Below are positions 1 to 5,015 of a DNA stretch of 5,015 nucleotides, one piece after another. How positions within the stretch are numbered: the first letter of the stretch is position 1; each line of letters begins with the position of its first letter. Origin of the DNA: DASYAN01 sp036501345 (GTDB lineage Bacteria; Chloroflexota; Ktedonobacteria; Ktedonobacterales; Ktedonobacteraceae); assembly GCA_036501345.1 (NCBI GenBank), contig DASYAN010000211.1:1-5015 (forward strand). Reading direction: 5' to 3'. Below the pieces are notes generated by a model that saw nothing but the letters and a program-made list of their open reading frames with translations, had not been told where the DNA came from and made no database searches. A program made the translations under genes and the position numbers.

Positions 1-104
1 TCCCCGATTTTGTCTTCAGTCATCTCCTTTGGGCTATTCTTACCATACAATCTTTTTCTCCACTGAAAAAATGGAAACGGGCTGGCCACTTGTGCGAATG
101 GTGA
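1..104 (+). pseudogene. Possible frame-broken 5' part of the first gene
   Basis: The third forward frame is open from the window edge to TGA 102-104. It reads a hydrophobic stretch (FVFSHLLWAILTI) and a basic juxtamembrane stretch (SPLKKWKRAGHLCEW). Directly after its stop, the first frame carries the membrane segment (EILSILIALFALLSG) of the downstream gene. Joining the two near position 100 would give a protein with two membrane segments followed by the linker and beta domain. This is an inference: no conserved domain supports the upstream piece, and the frame is short enough to be open by chance. Confidence 0.25.
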
Positions 105-135
105 GATTTTATCTATTCTTATTGCGCTATTCGCG

Positions 136-696
136 TTGCTATCCGGGACCGTTCTCAGCTTTGATCTGCTCTCAAGCCACAAGAATCCTAAGATAACCCA
201 CAGTCCTGCTCCAAAGGCAACAGCCACCAGCAGGACTGTAACCCCTTCAGCCAAACGCGGGATAAAAATGACTGTAACTGCGACATCCACACCATCTACA
301 CCTCTGCCAACGCCTACCCCTGTAGCATCGAATTATCCTCAGTTGGTTTCTGCTTATCAAGGCTCCATCGTTGACAAGTTTACGCAGCCTTCAACCAATT
401 CAACCATGTCTCTCTCCCAGATCACGCAAAGTGAGGCAAATATCCAGGGCTATTTTGCAGTTGGAGCAGGATTGATAGGCAATGGCAACTTTACGGGTAC
501 TGTGTTTACGGACAACAAGATACAGTTTACTGTTCCGAGCTATGGTCAATTGCCGCTCTTCTTTCAAGGAGAGGCCCATGCTGATGGGAGCATCTCAGGT
601 ACCTATTGTAGTTATCAAAATAACAGCCAGTGCAATTATAGCGCTGGTGGCTATGGCGACTGGAATGTTGCCCCTTCATCTTTCTCTTCAAGCTAG
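136..696 (+). CDS. Membrane-anchored or secreted protein with Thr/Pro-rich linker and beta-rich C-terminal domain (5' end uncertain)
   Basis: The function is unknown. The frame is open from 67 to the TAG at 694-696. TTG 136 is a formal start but falls inside a hydrophobic run (EILSILIALFALLSG, about 103-147), so the true N-terminus is probably upstream and this run is a membrane anchor or signal segment. Counting from TTG 136, residues 20-65 are a low-complexity Thr/Ser/Pro/Ala linker. Residues 66-186 form a Gly/Ser/Asn/Tyr-rich, probably all-beta domain containing YQGSIVDKF, GYFAVGAGLIGNGNFTGTV, LPLFFQGEAHADGSISGTYC, two Cys (QCNYSAGGYG) and a final GDWNVAP. From memory this layout resembles the extracellular tails of Ktedonobacter Ser/Thr kinases and similar sensors; no kinase domain is visible here. 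An internal ATG (268-270) after GGGATAAAA is an alternative start that would lose the membrane segment. The 5' end may be frameshifted (see findings). I am confident it is coding, but not of its function. Confidence 0.6.
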   Translation: MLSGTVLSFDLLSSHKNPKITHSPAPKATATSRTVTPSAKRGIKMTVTATSTPSTPLPTPTPVASNYPQLVSAYQGSIVDKFTQPSTNSTMSLSQITQSEANIQGYFAVGAGLIGNGNFTGTVFTDNKIQFTVPSYGQLPLFFQGEAHADGSISGTYCSYQNNSQCNYSAGGYGDWNVAPSSFSSS

Positions 697-757
697 TGAG
701 CATGCCACCATACTTCTGTAAAGAGCTTTCACAATATTCCGAAAACACAGAAAAATC
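697..757. other. Intergenic stretch without recognisable feature
   Basis: AT-rich spacer between the first gene's stop and the TTGACA promoter. A short inverted match, TTCTGT (714-719) with ACAGAA (747-752), has a 27-base loop and no T-run, so it is not a convincing terminator. No gene is seen. Confidence 0.4.
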
Positions 758-786
758 TTGACAAAAATCCATCGATTTGATACGGT
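758..786 (+). promoter_or_regulatory. Sigma-70-type promoter candidate
   Basis: A perfect TTGACA box (758-763), a 17-bp spacer and TACGGT (781-786), which keeps the TA...T positions of the -10 consensus. Transcription would start near 793, inside the 41-bp repeat at 784-824. The only forward reading frame behind it is an eight-codon ORF, because the next real gene (871-1308) lies on the other strand. Confidence 0.4.
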
Positions 787-824
787 TGCTCTTGCTGTAC
801 TGGTATGGCACTGGCATAGAAAAG
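784..824 (+). repeat. 41-bp direct repeat, copy 1
   Basis: Starts GGTTGCTCTTGCTG and ends CTGGCATAGAAAAG. It matches 1990-2030 with no gaps and 37 of 41 positions identical; the differences are at 792, 802, 809 and 810. Internally it holds two imperfect 11-bp units (TACTGGTATGG and CACTGGCATAG), one helical turn apart. It is followed by a GGAGGGG purine run (826-832). Confidence 0.85.
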
Positions 825-846
825 TGGAGGGGCTTACTAAGGCGGG

Positions 847-870
847 ATGGCTAACAAGCTCATGGAGTAG
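847..870 (+). other. Orphan mini-ORF behind promoter and repeat copy 1
   Basis: ATG GCT AAC AAG CTC ATG GAG TAG encodes MANKLME and is preceded by AAGGCGGG. Its stop codon (868-870) directly abuts the end of the minus-strand NTPase fragment (stop complement at 871-873). It could be the severed start of a gene whose body was replaced, a leader peptide, or chance. No homology can be judged at seven residues. Confidence 0.2.
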
Positions 871-1308
871 TCATTGAAATTCTGTCCCCTTGCTAGCGAA
901 TGTATTAAGAATAGGTGCTGGTACATCTTTGATAATGCTACTAGCTATATCTACACCTTTTTGTAGAATTTTGTAATTAGCATCTTCTTGCTCCGATTTT
1001 TGTTTTTGGAGTAATTCAGTATACCTATCTAGCAGCTTTCGGAATTTACCCTTAATTTGAAGTTGGGTAGCAAACTTATCCATGATAAGGAGTGGATCAG
1101 CATCTCTCTTATCTACGATAGCTGTAGAGCAATAGCTATTATAATGAGGATCCTGTGTTATAGCGATGATTTGAGAAAGAAGAGTTGACTTACCAACGCC
1201 AGCAGGACCGTAAATAGAAACAATATTATGACTTGGAGATTCAGGTTCTAGAATGTTCTGTTTGAAAAACTGTATTTCTTCTGTTCTTCCAACAGACAGG
1301 CATAACAC
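871..1308 (-). CDS. P-loop NTPase fragment (STAND/NACHT/NB-ARC-like N-terminal part), probably truncated
   Basis: 145 residues from a GTG start (1306-1308); an in-frame TGA lies two codons upstream. A VGR box at residues 6-8 (SVGRTEE), typical just before the nucleotide-binding domain of STAND ATPases, is followed by a clear Walker A GPAGVGKST at 34-42. The rest is helical and charged (KFRKLLDRYTELLQKQKSEQ, about 88-107) and the protein ends at KGTEFQ. No Walker B or sensor motif is present, and no repeat or effector domain follows. STAND proteins usually run several hundred residues, so this is likely a remnant cut near 870. Known members are signalling switches, many of them in antiphage defence, but this fragment could at most bind nucleotide. 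It points away from the toxin-antitoxin genes. No good Shine-Dalgarno is placed for the GTG, so the 5' end may also be incomplete. A small intact ATP-binding protein is the less likely alternative. Confidence 0.6.
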   Translation of the reverse strand: MLCLSVGRTEEIQFFKQNILEPESPSHNIVSIYGPAGVGKSTLLSQIIAITQDPHYNSYCSTAIVDKRDADPLLIMDKFATQLQIKGKFRKLLDRYTELLQKQKSEQEDANYKILQKGVDIASSIIKDVPAPILNTFASKGTEFQ

Positions 1309-1321
1309 CCTTGGTCAGATT

Positions 1322-1363
1322 GTTGCTAAAATGTTGCACGGTTGCATTTCGTTGCGGTATACT
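1322..1363 (+). promoter_or_regulatory. Toxin-antitoxin promoter with four GTTGC boxes (candidate operator)
   Basis: A -10 box TATACT (1358-1363, five of six consensus positions) has a weak -35 TTGCAC (1334-1339) at 18 bp. GTTGC occurs at 1322-1326, 1333-1337, 1341-1345 and 1351-1355, in steps of 11, 8 and 10 bp, covering the -35 region and spacer. The complement GCAAC occurs at 1416-1420, at the antitoxin start. Type II antitoxins commonly bind repeats over their own promoter. That role here is inferred from position and spacing. Confidence 0.45.
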
Positions 1364-1412
1364 GTGGGCATATCGCCGTAATAGAACAAAGTTAGGGAAG
1401 GATACACCAACT

Positions 1413-1658
1413 ATGGCAACTGATCAACTCAACCATTTTATTGAAGAGCATGCAGAGCAACTCTCTGATGAAGATCTGCATGCAGCACATGAACGAATAC
1501 TGGATATCCTTGATGATCGAAAGTGGGATGCACTTCTTGCTAGTCCAGAGGCTCAAGCCTATGCAGCAAAGGAGAGGCAAGAAGTGATTGCTGAGCATCT
1601 CGCAGGGAAAACAATCAAATATATTCCAGGGAAAAGCATTGCAGATCTTATTCAATAG
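1413..1658 (+). CDS. Antitoxin of a type II toxin-antitoxin pair
   Basis: 81 residues. The start is ATG 1413, chosen because AGGGAAGGA (1394-1402) lies 10 bp upstream and because the extension back to 1311 is Cys/Arg-rich and unlike the rest. The protein is acidic and almost wholly helical at the N-terminus (residues 1-63, with LSDEDLHAAHERILDILDDRKWDAL split over two helices). It ends in a more extended tail, GKTIKYIPGKSIADLIQ (65-81), the usual toxin-wrapping arrangement of small antitoxins. No ribbon-helix-helix or HTH motif is obvious. I assign it mainly because it sits directly before, and overlaps, a recognisable RelE/ParE-type toxin. It would neutralise the toxin in the cytoplasm and may repress the operon through the GTTGC boxes. 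I cannot name the antitoxin family. Confidence 0.7.
   Translation: MATDQLNHFIEEHAEQLSDEDLHAAHERILDILDDRKWDALLASPEAQAYAAKERQEVIAEHLAGKTIKYIPGKSIADLIQ
1628..1641 (+). promoter_or_regulatory. Ribosome binding site deciding the toxin start
   Basis: AGGGAAAAGCATTG: a Shine-Dalgarno-like AGGGA, 6 bases, then TTG 1639, all within the antitoxin's last codons. The same CAGGGAAAA string occurs 24 bp earlier (1603-1611) without a usable start, so only the second copy is likely to serve initiation. A weak TTG start fits low toxin expression relative to antitoxin. Confidence 0.45.
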
Positions 1659-1908
1659 TGCATTCTTGGATTTCTATTGCCAACTTTCTCTCCCTATACA
1701 AAATCAGGCTGATAAGGCTTTTGCGCATTTTATACTTGATGCAAAATACCCAATTTTAAAGTTTAAATGCGTAAGCAAGACTGAACAACAATATGCTATC
1801 CGTATTAACAGGGGGTACCGTGCACTAGGGTATATACATGAGGATACTATAATCTGGACCTGGATAGGCCCTCATGATGAATACGAGCGTAGGATAAGAA
1901 ATAGATAG
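1639..1908 (+). CDS. RelE/ParE-superfamily toxin
   Basis: 89 residues counted from TTG 1639. Diagnostic features are an N-terminal helical part (FLDFYCQLSLPIQNQADKAF, 9-28), then a KFKCV strand (41-45), YAIRI (52-56), YRALG (60-64) and the C-terminal IIWTWIGPHDEYER (71-84). This pattern of Y-x-h-R-h, G-Y-R-A-L-G and W-x-W-I-G-x-H-x-x-Y is typical of small RelE/ParE-fold proteins. RelE-type members cleave mRNA on the ribosome and ParE-type members poison gyrase; the sequence does not decide between them. TTG 1639 is preferred over TTG 1588 because AGGGA (1628-1632) sits 6 bp upstream and the N-terminus then has family-like length. It overlaps the antitoxin by 20 bases, suggesting translational coupling. 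No frame damage is seen. Confidence 0.82.
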   Translation: MQILFNSAFLDFYCQLSLPIQNQADKAFAHFILDAKYPILKFKCVSKTEQQYAIRINRGYRALGYIHEDTIIWTWIGPHDEYERRIRNR

Positions 1909-1918
1909 AATAATATCT

Positions 1919-1956
1919 AAGCACCTGATACAAGCAGTATCAGGTGCTTTCCTTTT
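1919..1956 (+). terminator. Rho-independent terminator of the toxin-antitoxin operon
   Basis: A perfect 11-bp stem, GCACCTGATAC (1921-1931) with GTATCAGGTGC (1937-1947), has a 5-base loop AAGCA. The stem can be extended by two A-T pairs (1919-1920 with 1948-1949). The 3' side continues into TTTCCTTTTTT. It begins about 10 bp after the toxin stop and insulates the helicase gene from this operon. The tract is interrupted by CC; the pyrimidine run is on the plus-strand side, so it terminates forward transcription. Confidence 0.9.
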
Positions 1957-1970
1957 TTCCAGCATCCTGA

Positions 1971-1976
1971 TAGAAT
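1971..1976 (+). promoter_or_regulatory. Possible -10 box for the helicase gene
   Basis: TAGAAT matches five of six -10 consensus positions and lies 69 bp before the helicase start, just past the terminator, where a new promoter is expected. No convincing -35 is seen at 16-18 bp because that position falls in the terminator's T-rich tail. The assignment is therefore weak. Confidence 0.25.
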
Positions 1977-1989
1977 AATGATATGTGAA

Positions 1990-2030
1990 GGTTGCTCCTG
2001 CTGTACTAGTATGGTGCTGGCATAGAAAAG
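1990..2030 (+). repeat. 41-bp direct repeat, copy 2 (helicase leader)
   Basis: Starts GGTTGCTCCTGCTG and ends CTGGCATAGAAAAG, with 37 of 41 positions identical to 784-824 at an offset of 1206 bp. It ends 15 bp before the helicase ATG and its last bases merge into the purine-rich GAAAAGGGG that precedes that start. It may be a regulatory leader, a protein-binding site, a recombination site or a dispersed repeat. The two-copy evidence alone cannot decide. Confidence 0.85.
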
Positions 2031-2045
2031 GGGTATGTTGCGCAA

Positions 2046-5015
2046 ATGGCCCTCCTGAACGAACTTAAACCGGGTGCTCTGGTCAAAGGTCTGCTTCCAG
2101 ATGGTATCGTCACGATTATCGATGTGAAGAACTATGGCGATATTAGCCTCGAGCTGATCTATAAAGATAGTAGTGGGCACCTTGGCACCGAACTACTCTA
2201 CGGTGATAGCGTGGCACAGTTGGAAATTGTTTCCAATGATTTACCCTGGAGTTTTCAAGCTGACGGCACACTGTTTCGTCTGGTATCGGAGGCCTATCGT
2301 ATCCGGCTGGCCTATTTATTTGATCCCCTGATCGCTGTGCATACCTCGCTCGTTGATCCCTTGCCACACCAGATTACTGCCGTCTATGAGACCATGCTCG
2401 CCAAGCAGCCACTACGCTTCCTACTGGCCGATGATCCTGGCGCTGGTAAAACCATCATGACTGGTCTGCTGATCAAAGAGCTGATCATTCGGGGTGACCT
2501 GCACCGCTGCCTGATCATTACGCCTGGCAATCTCGTTGAGCAGTGGCAGGATGAGCTGAGCCGACGCTTTCACATCACGTTTGAGATCCTGACCAATGAT
2601 CGTATAGAAGCATCCTCGTCTGCCAATATATTTACTGAGATGCCCCTTTGTCTTGCCCGACTCGATAAATTGTCACGTAATGAGGCATTACAAGCGAAAC
2701 TGGAGCAGAGTGAGTGGGACCTGATCGTGGTGGATGAAGCACATAAAATGTCAGCCACGTTCTTTGGCGGCGAAGTGAAATATACGAAACGCTACCAGCT
2801 TGGTCGCACGCTTGGTAAGCTGACACGCCACCTGCTCCTACTGACTGCGACCCCACATAATGGCAAGGAAGAGGATTTCCAGCTCTTTATGGGCCTACTC
2901 GACGAGGACCGTTTCGAAGGACGTTTCCGCGAAGGGGTGCGCAAGGTCGATGTCTCGGATATGATGCGCCATCTGGTCAAGGAGCAGTTGTATAAGTTCG
3001 ATGGCACACTGCTCTTCCCCGAGCGACGAGCCTATCCCGTCAATTATCGGCTGTCAGCATTAGAAGAGCAACTCTATCAAGCAGTGACCAACTATGTGCG
3101 TCAGGAGTTTAATCGGGCCGATGCGCTGGGCAACAATGGGCGTAAGGGCACGGTTGGCTTTGCGCTGACGACACTCCAGAGACGGCTAGCCTCTTCGCCA
3201 GAAGCGATTTATCAATCACTGAAACGCCGCCGAGAGCGCCTGGAACGTCGCTTACAAGAGGCTCTGCAGACAAAGTCGGAGAGTGGCATCTCCCTCGAAC
3301 TTCTGAGATACTTGCCTCAACTCTCCGCTGATGATCTGGAAGAGCTGGATGACGCGCCCGAGGCCGAAATTGAGGAACTGGAGAATCAGGTCGTTGATCA
3401 GGCTTCGGCTGCGCGTACGATCGCTGAACTGGAGGCCGAAATTGGCATTTTGACCCGGCTGGAAGATCTGGCACAGCGTGTGCATAGGAGCGGCACCGAT
3501 TGCAAGTGGGAAGGCCTCACTGGTCTATTGCAGGACAATGCCGAGATGTTTGATACGCAGGGCCACCGCCGCAAGCTCGTGATCTTCACCGAGCATCGCG
3601 ATACCCTGAACTATCTGCAAGAGCGTATCAAGACCATGCTGGGTTCTACAGATGCTGTGGTGGCTATTCACGGTGGATTGAACCGAGAAGCGCGTATGCG
3701 TGCCCAGGAAGCCTTTATGCAGGATAAGAATGTCCAGGTCCTTATTGCCACAGATGCGGCAGGTGAGGGCATCAACTTGCAGCGTGCCCACCTGATGGTC
3801 AACTACGATCTGCCGTGGAACCCCAACCGACTGGAACAGCGCTTCGGGCGTATCCACCGTATTGGGCAAACCGAAGTCTGCCATCTCTGGAATCTTGTGG
3901 CTCTTGAGACCCGGGAAGGTGAGGTCTTCGAGACACTACTCAAGAAACTGGAAGAGGAGCGTGGATCACTGGGCGGTCAGGTCTTCGATGTACTGGGCAA
4001 AATCTCGTTCGATAATCGTCCTTTGCGTGACTTGATTGTTGAGGCTATCCGCTATGGTGACCGACCCGATGTCAAAGAACGCTTGCATCGTGTCGTCAAT
4101 GAGGCGTTTGACCGTTCGCACTTGCAGGAATTGTTGGATCAGCGTGCTCTGACACACGAGGTAATGGATGTTGCACGTGTGTACCAGATCCGTGAAGAAA
4201 TGGAAAGAGCCGCCGCTCGCCGTTTGCAGCCTCATTTTATTGCGATGTTCTTTCTGGAAGCCTTTAAGCGTCTGGGAGGCAAATATTACGAGCGAGAGCC
4301 ACATCGCTATGAAATTACATTTGTTCCCGCTATTATTCGCAATCGTGTGGCGCGAGGAAATACTAGAGTTGTTATTCAGCATCGTTATGAGCGTGTGGTT
4401 TTTGAAAAGGAGCAGATGGTTATTGCTGGCAAGCCTCTGGCAGTGTTGATCTGTCCTGGTCATCCCCTGCTCGATGCAACCATTGATCTGATGCTCGAAC
4501 AGCACCGCGACTTGCTCAAGCAGGGCGCGATCCTGGTTGATCCACTCGATGCTGGCCAAGAGATCCGTCTGCTTTTCTATCTCGAACATACCATTCAGGA
4601 TGCCAGTATCGACACAACGGGCAAGCGCCGTGAGATTTCGCGCCAGTTGCAATTTGTTGAGCTGGATGCTAGCGGCACAATTCGCCCAGCTGGCTATGCT
4701 CCTTTCCTCGATTATCGGCCTATCAAAGAGCAGGAGCAAGTGCTCATCGGTGACCAATGCACTCAACCCTGGTTGCAAGGCGATCTCGAAGAGCAGGCGC
4801 GATCCTATGCCATCATGCATCTCGTCCAGCAGCATCTTGAGGAGGTCCGTAAGCGGCGCGAGGCACAGATCGACAAAACGCAAGCCGCCGTCAACGAACG
4901 TCTGACCAACGAGATCAGCTACTGGGACAATCGGGCCGTCATTCTCAAAGAGCAGGAGACGGCAGGCAAAACTAACGCTCGCCTCAACTCCCAACTGGCC
5001 CGCCAACGTGCTGAT
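2046..5015 (+). CDS. SNF2/RapA-type DEAH-box helicase, defence-associated type (3' end outside window)
   Basis: 990 codons with no stop; the gene continues past the window. ATG 2046 is the first start after an in-frame TAG at 2007-2009, with GGGG at 2030-2033. Residues 1-60 form a small beta-type domain (LKPGALVKGLLPDG). Lobe 1 has Walker A DDPGAGKT (129-136), motif Ia TPGNLVEQW (159-167), DEAH (230-233) and TATPHNG (267-273). A charged coiled-coil insert spans about 384-500 (LKRRRERLERRL; acidic stretch 427-450). Lobe 2 has KLVIFTEH (510-517), HGGL (542-545), ATDAAGEGIN (568-577) and QRFGRIHRIGQ (598-608). The rest is a family-specific region ending in a Lys/Arg/Glu-rich coiled coil (about 921-990). 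All motifs needed for ATP-driven translocation on nucleic acid are intact. Relatives, from memory about 1,100-1,200 residues and often ending in DUF3883, accompany methylases in DISARM-like (DrmD-type) and DUF1156/DUF499 clusters. An isolated RapA-like remodeller is the alternative. Confidence 0.9.
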   Translation, partial: MALLNELKPGALVKGLLPDGIVTIIDVKNYGDISLELIYKDSSGHLGTELLYGDSVAQLEIVSNDLPWSFQADGTLFRLVSEAYRIRLAYLFDPLIAVHTSLVDPLPHQITAVYETMLAKQPLRFLLADDPGAGKTIMTGLLIKELIIRGDLHRCLIITPGNLVEQWQDELSRRFHITFEILTNDRIEASSSANIFTEMPLCLARLDKLSRNEALQAKLEQSEWDLIVVDEAHKMSATFFGGEVKYTKRYQLGRTLGKLTRHLLLLTATPHNGKEEDFQLFMGLLDEDRFEGRFREGVRKVDVSDMMRHLVKEQLYKFDGTLLFPERRAYPVNYRLSALEEQLYQAVTNYVRQEFNRADALGNNGRKGTVGFALTTLQRRLASSPEAIYQSLKRRRERLERRLQEALQTKSESGISLELLRYLPQLSADDLEELDDAPEAEIEELENQVVDQASAARTIAELEAEIGILTRLEDLAQRVHRSGTDCKWEGLTGLLQDNAEMFDTQGHRRKLVIFTEHRDTLNYLQERIKTMLGSTDAVVAIHGGLNREARMRAQEAFMQDKNVQVLIATDAAGEGINLQRAHLMVNYDLPWNPNRLEQRFGRIHRIGQTEVCHLWNLVALETREGEVFETLLKKLEEERGSLGGQVFDVLGKISFDNRPLRDLIVEAIRYGDRPDVKERLHRVVNEAFDRSHLQELLDQRALTHEVMDVARVYQIREEMERAAARRLQPHFIAMFFLEAFKRLGGKYYEREPHRYEITFVPAIIRNRVARGNTRVVIQHRYERVVFEKEQMVIAGKPLAVLICPGHPLLDATIDLMLEQHRDLLKQGAILVDPLDAGQEIRLLFYLEHTIQDASIDTTGKRREISRQLQFVELDASGTIRPAGYAPFLDYRPIKEQEQVLIGDQCTQPWLQGDLEEQARSYAIMHLVQQHLEEVRKRREAQIDKTQAAVNERLTNEISYWDNRAVILKEQETAGKTNARLNSQLARQRAD

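Noticed and set aside
802..815. Sigma-54-like GG-N10-GC spacing within repeat copy 1
   Set aside because: The GG is changed to AG in copy 2 and the remaining consensus positions do not fit, so it is not a conserved feature of the repeat.
527..817. Minus-strand frame opposite the end of the first gene
   Set aside because: It overlaps the well-formed beta-domain coding region and the promoter/repeat region, and its product is compositionally odd (His/Ser/Arg/Tyr-rich) with no domain.
1311..1412. Extension of the antitoxin to an upstream start at 1311
   Set aside because: It would run through the TATACT promoter and GTTGC boxes, adds a Cys/Arg-rich segment unlike the rest, and has no ribosome binding site; ATG 1413 has one.
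784..2030. The two 41-bp repeats as a CRISPR or iteron array
   Set aside because: There are only two imperfect copies, about 1.2 kb apart, with genes between them; no regular spacers and no cas or replication gene is present.
3525..3884. Minus-strand open frame opposite helicase lobe 2
   Set aside because: It is antisense to conserved motifs, with no start signal or domain. The other minus-strand frames between 1917 and 3589 were rejected for the same reason or because they cross the terminator or repeat.
3966..5006. Long open frame of about 346 codons on the minus strand opposite the helicase
   Set aside because: It lies wholly inside the helicase gene, shows no recognisable domain, and its Leu/Ile/Ser-rich product is what the complement of a codon-biased gene yields. 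The plus frame has all SNF2 motifs.

Overview
The window probably comes from a filamentous, actinomycete-like Chloroflexota bacterium of the Ktedonobacteria. The main clue is the first gene: its Thr/Pro-rich linker and Gly/Ser/Asn-rich C-terminal domain resemble the extracellular tails I associate with Ktedonobacter membrane proteins and Ser/Thr kinases. This is recognition from memory, not a search, and the taxon is a moderate-confidence inference. Base composition is mixed: roughly 850-2040 is visibly AT-richer than the large gene after 2046, as expected of accessory DNA.

Layout: (1) 1-696 holds the 3' part of a membrane-anchored secreted-type protein whose 5' end looks frame-broken. (2) 697-870 is intergenic, with a TTGACA-type promoter, the first copy of a 41-bp repeat and a tiny orphan ORF. 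(3) 871-1308, minus strand, is a P-loop NTPase fragment of STAND/NACHT type that stops long before a normal C-terminus. (4) 1309-1412 is a promoter region with four GTTGC boxes. (5) 1413-1908 is a two-gene type II toxin-antitoxin module, antitoxin first and a RelE/ParE-fold toxin second, overlapping and closed by a strong intrinsic terminator. (6) 1909-2045 contains the terminator and the second copy of the 41-bp repeat, ending 15 bp before the next start. (7) 2046-5015 is one uninterrupted 990-codon reading frame for a large SNF2/RapA-type DEAH helicase, which runs off the window.

Taken together this looks like a small accessory or defence-island segment. The toxin-antitoxin module and the NTPase remnant lie between two 41-bp direct repeats, upstream of a helicase of the kind found in DISARM-like and methylase-associated antiphage clusters. 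The helicase family is known. The least explained parts are the 41-bp repeat and the abandoned promoter/leader at 758-870. Whether the helicase belongs to a defence operon depends on genes beyond position 5015.
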